Assembly (NCBI GenBank): GCA_963843835.1
Contig: CAWJMD010000002.1
Span: 1 to 64,000 of the forward strand
From: CAWJMD01 sp963843835
GTDB lineage: Bacteria; Actinomycetota; Actinomycetes; Actinomycetales; CAWJMD01
Direction of reading: 5' to 3'
DNA: 64,000 nucleotides
Shown: piece after piece, positions 30,637-39,716 of the stretch
Layout: each line of letters opens with the position of its first letter
Numbering within the stretch: position 1 is the stretch's first letter
Translations under genes and position numbers: made by a program
Notes under the pieces: generated by a model
Seen by the model: the letters and a program-made list of their open reading frames with translations, nothing else
Told to the model about the DNA's origin: nothing
Databases searched by the model: none

Positions 30637-31320
30637 GTGATGGCGTGGACGGATCGCGGGCGCACATGCCCCGTCGAGTGGGCGAGCCCGGGCATCAGCG
30701 GGCCACCCGGACCAGGCGTGGCCCAGAGCCCGTCTCGTCGCCCCCCGCCCCTGGCCCAGGAACACGTCGGCGGTGGTTCCACGCTGAACGGGCTCACTGA
30801 GCCGCCCGTCAACTCGTGTCTTGGTCGTCGCAGCGCCGATACTTCGAGGCGCTGGCGCGCTCCACCCCTGATGCACGACCCTGACCAGCACGTCCGGTCC
30901 GCCGTGGTGGCCGACGATGCGCTCGAGGACCGCGAGGTGACCCTGGCGCTCGGGCTCCGGACGGATCTCGCAGACGCCGCCGATGACACCGCGGGTCCGC
31001 CGCCCGGCGCCCGTCCTTCTGGGTCGCCACTCGCCCACCGCGACCTGTGCCTCGTGCGCGACCGTGCGGAGGGGTCGCTCGCGTGGATCCCGTCGTGCCG
31101 CGTCCGGCAGCGCCTGGCCAACCCGAGACGCAAGGTGCGCCTCAGGGGCTGCGCCGTCGCGTCTTCGTGCCGCCGGCAGCTCGCCAGGGCCTCGGGGCAT
31201 TCCGCCCAGATAGACACCGCCTTAGAACTCGTGGAAGCTTCGCGTGGCACGAAACACTGGATTGAGGTCGGCGTAGACCTCGTCGAGGTCTGTCCCAGTT
31301 AGGCCATTGCAGCCCTCGAG
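30637..31320. other. Region after MobC with no recognisable relaxase or other gene
   Basis: Open frames exist on both strands because of high GC, but none shows a family motif. A relaxase start (GLxxYLxGPG then EEH/NEH) was looked for. Only the isolated fragment AQEHVGG on the plus strand is faintly reminiscent, and its surroundings do not fit. The expected oriT was not identified. This is probably the eroded remains of the relaxase locus. Confidence 0.4.
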
Positions 31321-32896
31321 CTAGCCGTTCAGATAGTTCAAGATGATTTCCGACTCCAGGTCCCAGGGAACGTGCCGCTGCTGGAAGGACAGTTGTCGGG
31401 CGATGTACACAACCTTCGCCATCGCGTCCTTCATGTTGTCGGCGTCCTCGCCAAGAAGCTCCTCGCGGACCGCGTCGTCGGTAATGAGCAGCTCGAGTAC
31501 CGGCTCAGCGCGGTGGGAGTAGAACGATGCGAAACTCGGATACTGGTCGTTGTCGCGTCCGCTCGATGCGACTGCCATCACGCACCACAGGGCGTCGAAC
31601 TGGGTAAGCGAATCCAGCACTTTATCGAACCGCTCGGGCGCAGTGTTGAGCTCGAACCGTGACACTTCCGTGTCGGGGCGAAGCGCCGGAATGCGTTCGG
31701 CAAGTTGTCGAGCTAGCGCTACGACGGGGCCTCCGATTTCTACCAGTTGCGCATCCTCGCCGGCAGGCTTGGTATAGAGCAGGCGCGCCCAGGATGCGGC
31801 CGTGAGTGCATGCCGGATCCAGGAAGGTTCACGGATCTGCTTGGAGAGCGCTGCGCTGGGCATCGCGAGCGCTCGCACTGCCCAGTAGCGCTTCTGCCGG
31901 ACTGCTAGGCCGCCGACAGCCTCAATACCGACGACGATTCGCCACATCAACTTCTGCGCCGCCGCGTCCCCGTTCGGCGTGACCGGCGTCCCGTGCGCGT
32001 CCAGCACGGAGCGATAGATGTCGACCATGACGTCGAGCAACTCGCGAAAGAGGTCCCGTTGGCCATACGTGACCGTCAGCGCGGCTGATGCGACGAGTCT
32101 GTCGAGAAGAAGGTCGAGCTCCTCCTGGTCCCTGTTGCGAACGAGAGAGGCGGCATCCGCACCGAACCCCAGGCACAGTTTTCGGAGGGCGAGTTCGTCG
32201 TTCTCGCGGATCGCTTCCAGCACAGCAGCGTCGTACTCGTCACTTGCGAGTCGCCAGGTAAGCGCGCCAAGCGGGCCGCGAGCGATAGTGCGCCCCCGCT
32301 CTCCGACGTGCACCTGCTCGAGGTACGCCGTTGCAAGACGACGTTCGTCCTCCCGAATGCCGTCCTCCCACGGCTTCAATAGGGCTGTAACGTCAGACGG
32401 CGTCCATCGAATGCTCTGAGTACCGCGGCGCACGAAGACGTCGCCGCCGGCGAAGACCGTTGCGCCCTGCTTGCCGCTGCCATGCTGTCCGTCCTTCACC
32501 AGGATCGGGATGCTGGGCGGGTCGGGTGGCATGACGTGGATGATGGCAACTGTGATGCCAGCGAGCTGGTGGGTGGTTGCGCGAACGCGAATGGTCGGCA
32601 GGTAATTTACAGCAACCTTGTAGATGTTCGCCGGATCGAAGTCCGCTGCCACCAGTTTGCCTAGACGCTCAGACGGCTTGCCAGACCCGTCGACCCCTAC
32701 GACGACATAACCGCCTGTCGGGATGGACTGCATGGCTGCGAGGTCCTTCACCAGCTCGACTTTGTCCTTTTGTTGCCTCAGGTCGAGGTACTCCTTGTAG
32801 TCGAGGTCGTCGTGCTCGCCTCCCAGCGCCAACAGCGCCTGGCAGCTTCTCTAGGTCGATAGCCCCATCACCGAGGGGTTGCGCCGCGCCAGTCAC
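31321..32896 (-). CDS. AlbA_2/Schlafen-type ATP-binding domain protein
   Basis: The N-terminal AlbA_2 domain reads HDDLDYKEYLDL, then LVKDLAAMQSIPTGGYVVVG and IHVMPPDPPSIPILVKDGQ, then GDVFVRRGTQSIRWTPSDV. The following 350 residues are an uncharacterised helical C-terminal domain. The complete start is probably ATG 32896 (MTGAAQPLGDGAIDLEKLP), with a single-base shift near 32845 joining it to the main frame; a TTG at 32832 would give a 503-residue form without it. AlbA_2 proteins include regulators and antiviral RNases/ATPases of the Schlafen type. It lies 150 bases downstream of the DUF4209-like gene, same strand, and may act with it. Confidence 0.7.
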
Positions 32897-33046
32897 TCTC
32901 CGACGGTAGCGGTCGTCCTGAACGATGGCCTCGACATCGATGACGAACCTAAGTTCGGCGTCGCCGAGCCGGCCTCATCGATCAGGCGTACGTCGAAACG
33001 TGGACAGGCCACCGGTCGCACACACGGTCCGTTCAAAACCACTAGC

Positions 33047-35035
33047 TCAGTTACCAGCAGCTCGACGGCGGTCCCGGAAGACCTCGACGCGCGTGTGCCA
33101 GAACAGGAGCGAGCGGGACAGCGCCATAGCGATCCGGTCGACAAGACCATCACCAGGATCCTGTTCGGCGAGGTGGATGTGCTTGCCCTCATCGCTCACA
33201 GTGCCGCTGGCGGTGATCAGTACGGCTGCCCCTCGCAAGACCAGCGCGGCAAGAGCCGGGTGGGTTTCGACCGTGAATCCGTGGGCGACGTCGTTGCGGA
33301 TGTTGCGCCCGTCGGGGCCGAGCAGGAGCCACGTCAGGAAGAAGTGCCACGACTCATCGAGCCCTAGCGTGAGGAGCTCGTCCAGCAGGGTGCCGAGTGC
33401 CGGGTACTTGCCAGCGTTCTTGCCGACCTGCACCTGGTAGACGCCTTCGTCGAGCTCTCGCAGGAGGCGCCGCGCCGCCGCCTCAGTTGCGGGCGCAGCC
33501 AGGTACACGGCCTCGAGGTGGTCCCCAGACCAGAAGTGCCTGAGCGCCTTCGCGAGGATGCGCGCGCCTGACGGGTCGCAGTTGAACACGTCAAGGAAGA
33601 AGGAGTGCAGCTCGTCCTCGCCGGGGATGCCGTGCTTCTCGGCGAGTCGCTGAAGCCCGAGCGCGGAGACGTGACCCCAGTGCTCAGATGCGATCGACAC
33701 GTGCTGGCAGTCGTCGTGGTGGTACTTCTCCTCGTCGGTCACCAGCGTCTTGCGCGGCAGCATGTCGGCTCCGAGCAGAACGGTGTTGAACAAGTGCCGC
33801 AGCCCGAAGCCGCGCGAGCGCGTGTTCGCCTTGATCGTGACGATGTCGCCACAGGGAGCGGGCGAGAGAAGGAAGTGCAGCAGTCCTTGAGCCCAGTCGT
33901 ACCCGACGGTGTACCGATGCACCTCGAGCTCGGGGATCCAGGACGGGATGTGTGCGGAGGTCGAGATCTTGGCGAGCTTGACGAGGGGGGACACGGCCTC
34001 GAGTTCGCGGCGAATCTCGCGCAGCTCGGGCTGCATGTTGTGGTTCGTGGCGTACTTGGCTGCGGTCTCCAGGTGCGACTGCCGCACCATCGGCTCGCGT
34101 CCCTTCACGTCAGCGATGCGTCGAAGAGCAGCGAGCTCGTCGCGACGCGTCGTCTTATGGGCAGCGTCGTGGTCGGGGCCAGCCACGATGATCTTGCGAC
34201 GCAGGTCGCTGGCGGCAGCCACGATGTGATGCATCGTCTCAACGGCCACGATGTCGGCCAGCACGCGCTCGGCAAGCTCGTGCTGCGCCGGCAGCCGGGT
34301 CGGGTCGCTCGGGGTCTGGCACAGGACCGCGACGAGCGGCATGACGCGCCCCATGTGTGCCCGGATCTTCTGGCGCGTGACCCGTTCCTCGATGTCGTCG
34401 AGAACGGCGGCCTCCACGTCGATGAACTTGAAGCGTCGCGCGATGGACCAGGCGCGGGTCAGGTAGGCACACGTGGCGAGGTCGTCGTCGAGTGACTTGG
34501 TGGATGCCAGGTAGTTGAGGGCTGCGTTGCGTGCGCGGGCGGGAACGTTGCCGTCGCGGCAGACGATCAGCAGTTCCTCCAGCCGGGCGATGGCGGCAGG
34601 CTCGGTGGCGTTGTCGAGGGCTGCTCGCCAGAGCTTGACTACGTCTTCGGTTGCTTCGGTCGGCTTCGGCCACATGCGATCGGCCACGAAGGTGGTGTCG
34701 GGGTCCGTGAGCTTGCCGGTCGACAGGCTGCGGCCGCCGATGGCGGACAGCTCGCGCGACAGCGCCTCGTCTGTCACGTCGCCGCGGTCCTTCAGCACCT
34801 GCTCCACCAGGCCCCACCCGTCAGGGCCGTCCGGTGCACCACCCAGGGCGGCGTCGATGATCTCGCCGGCAAGAGGTCCGTGGCCCTCGTCGAAGACGTA
34901 GGGCTTCGGCGGCGGAGGCAGCTCGTCCTCAAGCTCCTCGAGGTCGTCCAGGTTGATGTCGGCGGCGTCGTCGATGCCCTCATCGGGGGTGTCGTCGGCG
35001 CCGCTCACGCTGGCGGTCTCCTCGGCGCTTGTCAC
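33047..35035 (-). CDS. Large DUF4209/DUF7380-like protein with HEPN motif
   Basis: This is an intact 662-residue protein from GTG 35035 (VTSAEETASVSG). An acidic N-terminal stretch (DLDELEELEDELPPPP-like) is followed by long helical repeats and, from about residue 400, a DUF4209-like C-terminal domain. Near the end is RNIRNDVAHGF (Arg580 to His585), matching the R-x4-6-H catalytic signature of HEPN ribonucleases and the RNxxAHG pattern of DUF4209. HEPN proteins often cleave RNA in toxin and antiphage systems. A longer frame to 35203 reads through a poor region and is not chosen. The gene lies upstream of AlbA_2. Assignment to DUF4209 is from pattern only. Confidence 0.65.
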   Translation of the reverse strand: MTSAEETASVSGADDTPDEGIDDAADINLDDLEELEDELPPPPKPYVFDEGHGPLAGEIIDAALGGAPDGPDGWGLVEQVLKDRGDVTDEALSRELSAIGGRSLSTGKLTDPDTTFVADRMWPKPTEATEDVVKLWRAALDNATEPAAIARLEELLIVCRDGNVPARARNAALNYLASTKSLDDDLATCAYLTRAWSIARRFKFIDVEAAVLDDIEERVTRQKIRAHMGRVMPLVAVLCQTPSDPTRLPAQHELAERVLADIVAVETMHHIVAAASDLRRKIIVAGPDHDAAHKTTRRDELAALRRIADVKGREPMVRQSHLETAAKYATNHNMQPELREIRRELEAVSPLVKLAKISTSAHIPSWIPELEVHRYTVGYDWAQGLLHFLLSPAPCGDIVTIKANTRSRGFGLRHLFNTVLLGADMLPRKTLVTDEEKYHHDDCQHVSIASEHWGHVSALGLQRLAEKHGIPGEDELHSFFLDVFNCDPSGARILAKALRHFWSGDHLEAVYLAAPATEAAARRLLRELDEGVYQVQVGKNAGKYPALGTLLDELLTLGLDESWHFFLTWLLLGPDGRNIRNDVAHGFTVETHPALAALVLRGAAVLITASGTVSDEGKHIHLAEQDPGDGLVDRIAMALSRSLLFWHTRVEVFRDRRRAAGN

Positions 35036-35403
35036 TCCCCAAGTCTCCCAGCCACCGCAACGGCTTTCTGCAACCCGTGCGTGTCTGCGAGCAGGACAGC
35101 CCTGAAGTCGAGCAGGCGGTTCGAGACTTCGACGGAGCGGGACGATCTCCTCGGCCCGCAACCGTGTCACACCGCCGCCTGCTGGCGCACTCCTGGCGAC
35201 CAAGCAGCGCCCGTGGTCACGGGTCCACGTCTTGCTCGCCGGTGATGTGGAAAGTCCGGGAGACGTGCTGGGGCTCTGTCACGGCGTTGCCAGCGGCGTA
35301 ACGGGTGGCGCCCTCTTCTCCTGCTGCTCGCGAACTCAGCGAGTTGCTCTCAGTGCGCTCCTGTAGTTCTCGGCGATCTCGTCGCCTGCCCGATGCGCCA
35401 AGC
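35036..35403. other. Intergenic region upstream of the DUF4209-like gene
   Basis: No coding pattern is recognised between the integrase remnant and the DUF4209-like start. It should include the promoter of the two-gene DUF4209/AlbA_2 unit, but no clear -35/-10 pair was found. Possibly part of the eroded integrase end. Confidence 0.35.
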
Positions 35404-35640
35404 TCATGTGGCGCAGAAGCCGGCCTTGCAGCGCAAGGCTGGCGTGACTGTGACGCAAGTCGTGAAGGTGGTGGATCGGTGGCACACCGGCTCGCGGCGC
35501 CTTGCGAGTGAACCACGCCGAGACGAGGTTTGGATTGATGGGTGTCCCGTCTTCACGACTGAATGCCAAGCCCGTCCCGTTCTCGGTGGCGACCGACGCC
35601 TGCAAACCGTCTGCGCCGCCCCTCCCGCGGTTCGGACGAA
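35404..35640 (-). pseudogene. Tyrosine recombinase (phage-type integrase) C-terminal remnant
   Basis: Only about 60 residues are recognisable: LAFSREDGTPINPNLVSAWF, then RAGVPPI and LHDLRHSHASLALQ. The HDLRHSHASL block carries the conserved His-x-x-Arg catalytic pair of tyrosine integrases. The N-terminal half, the C-terminal Tyr and the usual GHxxxxxT block are missing or scrambled. Clearly a dead integrase from an earlier insertion. It is not close to either attachment-like site at 46.5 or 48.4 kb. Confidence 0.75.
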
Positions 35641-35834
35641 CGCAGCGGATCCTGGGTCGTGCGCCAGCCGTGTCGTCAAGAGACGTGCTGGTCCGTGGGT
35701 GTTGGCGCAGGTGGATGAGCCACTCGGGCCGCCAGGCGGTCCATCTCAACACATTCGTGACCGGCGCGTGCCGGGACGTTCGATCGAGGATCGGTGAGAG
35801 GTCAGGAAGGCGGTGCGCCACGACGACGATCTGC

Positions 35835-36272
35835 TCACTCATGCTTGGGAGCGTGTTCATTTACTGTCGAAGCAAGTTCCTTCTGAGTTTTGTTGTCCAA
35901 CACCCAGGAGCTATGTTTGGGGATCCTGCATTTCACGTACGAAGCGGCTAGCGCATAACCGGGCATCGTTACCAGCTGGTCGCGCACACGCCTGAAGAAC
36001 AAAGCGTCGAAACCCTCACCCTCTTGCTCCTCCGGCCGCAGTCGATGGCGGGCGGCTCTCCATCGCCATACGATCGCGGCAATCGTTAGGGCGGTTGCGA
36101 CGACCAGATATTGCGGGAAGCTAAAGCTGCCGAGCCACCCCGTAACCGAACCGAGGGCCCCACGCAGTGGCTCGGCCCAACGCCACAACTCGTCCCATTG
36201 CTCGTAGGCAGGGCGCCTGCGTAGGTCAGCGATGAAGGAAAAGGCGATGTAGGTGAAAATAGCGAGCCCCAA
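35835..36272 (-). CDS. Two-helix membrane protein of unknown function
   Basis: Two membrane segments are seen (GLAIFTYIAFSFIADL and QYLVVATALTIAAIVWRWR). A cytosolic tail follows with FDALFFRRVRDQLVTMPGYA and a charged end. The first available start is TTG 36272; the frame stays open further upstream (PAWFSAITGFLG) without a proper start codon, so the true N-terminus is uncertain. It follows the 36386-36928 gene on the same strand. Base composition is clearly lower in G+C than its surroundings. No family recognised. Confidence 0.55.
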   Translation of the reverse strand: MGLAIFTYIAFSFIADLRRRPAYEQWDELWRWAEPLRGALGSVTGWLGSFSFPQYLVVATALTIAAIVWRWRAARHRLRPEEQEGEGFDALFFRRVRDQLVTMPGYALAASYVKCRIPKHSSWVLDNKTQKELASTVNEHAPKHE

Positions 36273-36385
36273 GAAGCCAGTGATCGCGCTAAACCACGCT
36301 GGGCTCTGCGTCGGAGGCGCCCCCTCGGATGCCTTAGGCGGTTGCTGCGTGCGGTGGCCGCCGTAGCAACGGCCTAATTCCGCTT

Positions 36386-36928
36386 CTAGAGCAAACTCAA
36401 TCCGCCGGCTCGCACCTTAGGAACGTCGCATTCGAGAGACAACTCCGCTGGTCCGGTCAGGAGAAGCGAAACGCCCACGACTTCTTTCGGGGCCAACTTT
36501 CTGATCTTCAAGCGCAGCTGATCAGCTTCTCCATCCGATCCAATCCGGTCCAGGGTGACCAGCTTGTCAGCCTGACCACCACCCATAACTGTGGCGCCAA
36601 GAATGGTGGCGCCCGCGACCCTTAGTCGAAGACCGTCGTACTCTTCAGACCATCCGAGCGTCGACAGGTCGTCTCTAGCTCGCAGCGTCATAGCGAAGTC
36701 GAGTACGAAGAAGTCGCGCGGCTTGTCCTTCGTGATGACGCCGTGCCTTACCAGCGCCGCAGTAAGCGCACGGTCTGTCTTCGAGCCCTCATGACGACTA
36801 GGGTTGAACGTGGCGAATCGAATCAGGAGAAGTTCACGTCGAAAGAGTGACGGGTCGTAGTACAAGCGCAAAGCGCCGTAAAGCGCACCTGCGAAGGTGA
36901 CCGCCGCGATCAAAATCTCCAAGAACAC
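36386..36928 (-). CDS. Membrane-anchored protein of unknown function
   Basis: The 180-residue protein starts at GTG 36928, preceded by GCGAAGGAGACC. An N-terminal membrane helix (VFLEILIAAVTFAGALYGAL) is followed by a cytosolic domain. Domain blocks are LRLYYDPSLFRRELLLIRFA, DFFVLDFAMTLRARDDLST, GATVMGGGQADKLVTLDRIG and a beta-rich end. An upstream GTG at 36979 is possible but less likely. Located downstream of the Mrr-type nuclease gene on the same strand, 119 bases away, so possibly co-transcribed. No family recognised. Confidence 0.6.
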   Translation of the reverse strand: MFLEILIAAVTFAGALYGALRLYYDPSLFRRELLLIRFATFNPSRHEGSKTDRALTAALVRHGVITKDKPRDFFVLDFAMTLRARDDLSTLGWSEEYDGLRLRVAGATILGATVMGGGQADKLVTLDRIGSDGEADQLRLKIRKLAPKEVVGVSLLLTGPAELSLECDVPKVRAGGLSLL

Positions 36929-37047
36929 GGTCTCCTTCGCTCGTTTCGTCCGGACGCGGCTTGGGCAACTGTAGGACACCCCGAGGCCACGCGCGGGCTA
37001 GCGTGTTCGTCGGTCACATCGCCGCTTAGCGCGCACGGCGAATACTC

Positions 37048-38083
37048 CTATTCGTCCTCATGCAGGACCCAGGCGCGGGTCAGCGGAATCTCGGCTCGGA
37101 CCTCTGAGGGCAGGTCCTCGTACACGTAGAAGATCTGGTCCAGCAGGCTCTCGGCGTCCCACACCCGCATCGTGAGTCGGTCCTTGCGAATCTCGTTGCG
37201 AGCATCCTTACGTGATCCCTCCCCAGGCAACGAGCAGGCCTTGATCGGCCCGGTGCGACAACATGGCCCCCTGCAGTCCACGAACCACAGGCGCGCCCAC
37301 GGCAGCGGGCTCGGACTTGACCTCCACGATCAGGGTTGGCGAGTCCAGCCCGAGTGGACCTGTTCCGGCCAGGATGTCGACGCCTTGGTCCTTTCCGGGT
37401 GGAGACACATCGCAATGGAACCCGTGTACCTCCAGGATTGCGCCAACCAGCCGTGTGAGCTCGTGCTCCCGGAAATTCTTCCGGACGTGTGTCCGGACGC
37501 GGTCACGGATCGTCGTCAGCGTGGGAACCGACGGCGGGTCAGTCGGCGTTTCCGTAGGGCCCGCGTTGGAGGCGTCGCTCCCTGTTTCCTCTTCGGCGCT
37601 GCGCGGGTCGAGGCCGTTCTTGAGAACCTCCTCGAACCTTGCTTCGGCATCGTTGCGGGACACTCGAAACACAGTCAGCAGGGAGCCGAGCGAGTTCAGC
37701 AGGTCTTGCGCGAATGCCGAACGAGGAACGTCGTCGCGAACCCACTCCACACGCACGGTATGCCGTGCGGGAGACGCCTCGCCCAGGTCTTCGTAACCAC
37801 CGATGCAGCGTCCGATCGCCACCGTGCCCGCGGTCGAGAGAGGCATCACAACGATGTCGTCCACCTCGATGCTGCGTAGACCCCACAATTGCCCGGCCGC
37901 GTTTGCGATTCTCGGCGGAGTGTCATCGGGGCGTGCTGGCTTCAGCAAGGCTGCGATATCGTCACGTGAGCCCGCGTCGGCGAGCGAGGGGACGTTGTTC
38001 CAGGCCGCCCCAGCTCGGCCATTCTCCAGGCACCACTGCGCGTACGACCCGCCTCGCCCGCCACGGACCACCCAGACCGACAT
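37048..38083 (-). CDS. Mrr-like restriction endonuclease, single-base frameshift
   Basis: From ATG 38083 an N-terminal region with MSVWVVRGGRGGSYAQWCLE and VDDIVVMPLSTAGTVAIGR resembles the sensing domain of Mrr-type proteins. The C-terminal PD-(D/E)xK nuclease has LVGAILEVHGFHCDVSPPGK, GVDILAG (Asp236) and LIVEVKS (Glu254, Lys256), then QGLLVAWGGIT. One extra T near 37220 creates a TAA. Without it the frame continues as KDARNEIRKDRLTMRVWDAE and ends LTRAWVLHEDE at 37048, the expected Mrr tail. Type IV enzymes cut modified DNA. The catalytic core lies before the break, so partial activity is conceivable. Confidence 0.75.
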
Positions 38084-38351
38084 GCTCGCTCCCTTGCATC
38101 ACTTGAAGAAGTCAGCCTAGAGCCGGAGGAACCTCCTGGCTGCGAGCGGACATCCGACGCCTCGACCGCTCGCCGTAGGCGTCCAGGGAAGTCGGGTCCG
38201 CGATCTCTTCGCCGGATGTGTGCATGCCGATTCGCGTCTTTCCGCCGCGATTGCGGTGTTGGAGCGTCGGGCGTAGCAGCCTTTTCTCGGCGTCCTTGGA
38301 CGAGCAGCACGTGCTTGACGGTGTCGGTCGGCGCATTGACCCGCATGAGGC

Positions 38352-38942
38352 TCAGGCGTCTGGGTGCAACCGGGTGTCTGGCGGGGTGTTACGCCATGAC
38401 GTGAAGTGGACCGTCAGCCCGGCCCGGGTCGGCGCACAGCAGAACGGCCCTGCAGTGACGGGTGCGGCCGCTTCCAGGGGCGCGACGCGAATGAGCCGCC
38501 AGGGTTCGTCCTCAACACGCGCGCGCACGGTGAGCGCGTTGCCCGACCAGCTGCCACGAACGGTCACCAGCCCTCCCGCCCAGTTCGGCACGGGGGACAG
38601 GGACCAGTCCGATTGGCCCCGGGTCACGACAGCGCCGAGACTTTCTTCTCTGTCGCTCAGCTCGACGCCGGCCTTGATCCATGATTCGGCATCGACCTTG
38701 ACGAAGATGCCGGCCTGGTCGAACTGGTCAGTGAAGTCGAGGCGGAACTGCACCTCGAGTGCAGACTCGGGCTCCAGCTTGGTCAGCAGCGCGTGTTCCG
38801 TGGAGTGAATGAAGCCGTAGGACGTGAGGCGCCAGGCGTCACTGCCTTTGCGGGCGGTGACGTGGAGGCCATCGGCATCGGGCCAGACGTCGGCGGGTTC
38901 GTTCGTCCAGGATCCGTCGCTCCAAGGAACGGTGTGGGCCAT
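38352..38942 (-). CDS. DUF1349 domain protein
   Basis: The 196-residue protein starts at ATG 38942 (MAHTVPWSDGSWTNEPADVW). Diagnostic DUF1349 blocks are LHVTARKGSDAWRLTSYGFI, EVQFRLDFTDQFDQAGIFVK, DAESWIKAGVELSDREESLG and QSDWSLSPVPNW. The fold is a concanavalin-like jellyroll, by analogy with the yeast Yjr-type members; it is thought to bind or process sugars, though members are poorly studied. No signal peptide. It stands alone between small intergenic regions and is intact, an ordinary accessory metabolic gene. Confidence 0.8.
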   Translation of the reverse strand: MAHTVPWSDGSWTNEPADVWPDADGLHVTARKGSDAWRLTSYGFIHSTEHALLTKLEPESALEVQFRLDFTDQFDQAGIFVKVDAESWIKAGVELSDREESLGAVVTRGQSDWSLSPVPNWAGGLVTVRGSWSGNALTVRARVEDEPWRLIRVAPLEAAAPVTAGPFCCAPTRAGLTVHFTSWRNTPPDTRLHPDA

Positions 38943-39257
38943 GGTCGCCTTTCCGGGGGTGACTGCGGCTGCCGGCTCAGTATGGACGCGAGGATGGCTC
39001 CCCCAGCCTTCCGCGGAAGATCTGCTGCACCAAGCGACACCTGCGTTGCCGGCGGAGTAGCCCATTGCGCCGCCTGCCGGCGCTGCCCCTCTCCGCCGCG
39101 ACCGACGCATTCAGCATCCCTCCGACCAGCCACCAGCGTCCGGATGTCGAACGCCAGCGGAGCGACGGTGACGTAGCCGGCCACCACACCGGAACCGAGG
39201 AGTGGGCGACGCGATCCTTCCCGAGTAGCGGCTGATGCCAAGCTTGGCGAGAGGACG

Positions 39258-39716
39258 TCACCTCGTGTCGTGCGAGTGCTCCGCCGGTTTCCAGCCCTGC
39301 CGGGCCTGCTCGGGCGTCACCGTCTGGAGCGTGTCGACGACGACCACCCGCGCCGACCTGCAGCGGTAGACCGGCATGTGGTTCGAATGTTCGGGGTCGC
39401 GCTCGATCCGGCCGCAGGGCTCGACCAGGAGGACGACGGGTTCGCCGGCCCCGCCTGAATAGTGCGCGTAAGCCCAGGCGAGGTTGCGGTCCGTCGTCAC
39501 ATAGACCCAGTCGTCCGATTCTGCGAGGCGCTCGCCGCTCGGGACAAGTGGCCCGGTAGTCGGTGCGGCGCCATGGCTGCTGCGGGGCAGCAGGACGTCT
39601 CCGGACCTCAGGGACGCCTTGGTCCCGTGCCAGTGGCGCGTGGGCGGCCGCGGGCGGGCTTGGACCTGGACGGGCTTAGGCGGCGTGGGTTCACCGTCGT
39701 CAGGCCCGCGGCTCAC
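39258..39716 (-). CDS. Arr-like ADP-ribosyltransferase
   Basis: The protein begins GTG 39716, overlapping the upstream kinase stop (GTGA), and has 152 residues. Arr-type features are WHGTKASLRSGDVLLPRSS (the His-Gly-Thr of the NAD pocket), WVYVTTDRNLAWAYAH and VLLVEPCGRIERDPEHSN, then MPVYRCRSARVVVVD. These follow the order of rifampin ADP-ribosyltransferases, but the sequence is divergent. Rifampin inactivation is therefore not certain; an effector or kinase-linked role is possible given the coupling. Intact frame; an upstream GTG or ATG would extend it by about 30 residues. Confidence 0.6.
   Translation of the reverse strand: MSRGPDDGEPTPPKPVQVQARPRPPTRHWHGTKASLRSGDVLLPRSSHGAAPTTGPLVPSGERLAESDDWVYVTTDRNLAWAYAHYSGGAGEPVVLLVEPCGRIERDPEHSNHMPVYRCRSARVVVVDTLQTVTPEQARQGWKPAEHSHDTR

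Noticed and set aside
30637..31302. Relaxase gene following MobC
   Set aside because: No GLxxYLxGPG opening, no catalytic Tyr or His triad; only an isolated EHVGG-like fragment.
33047..35203. Longer start for the DUF4209-like protein
   Set aside because: The added 56 residues are Arg/Gly-rich; GTG 35035 gives an acidic, normal-looking N-terminus.
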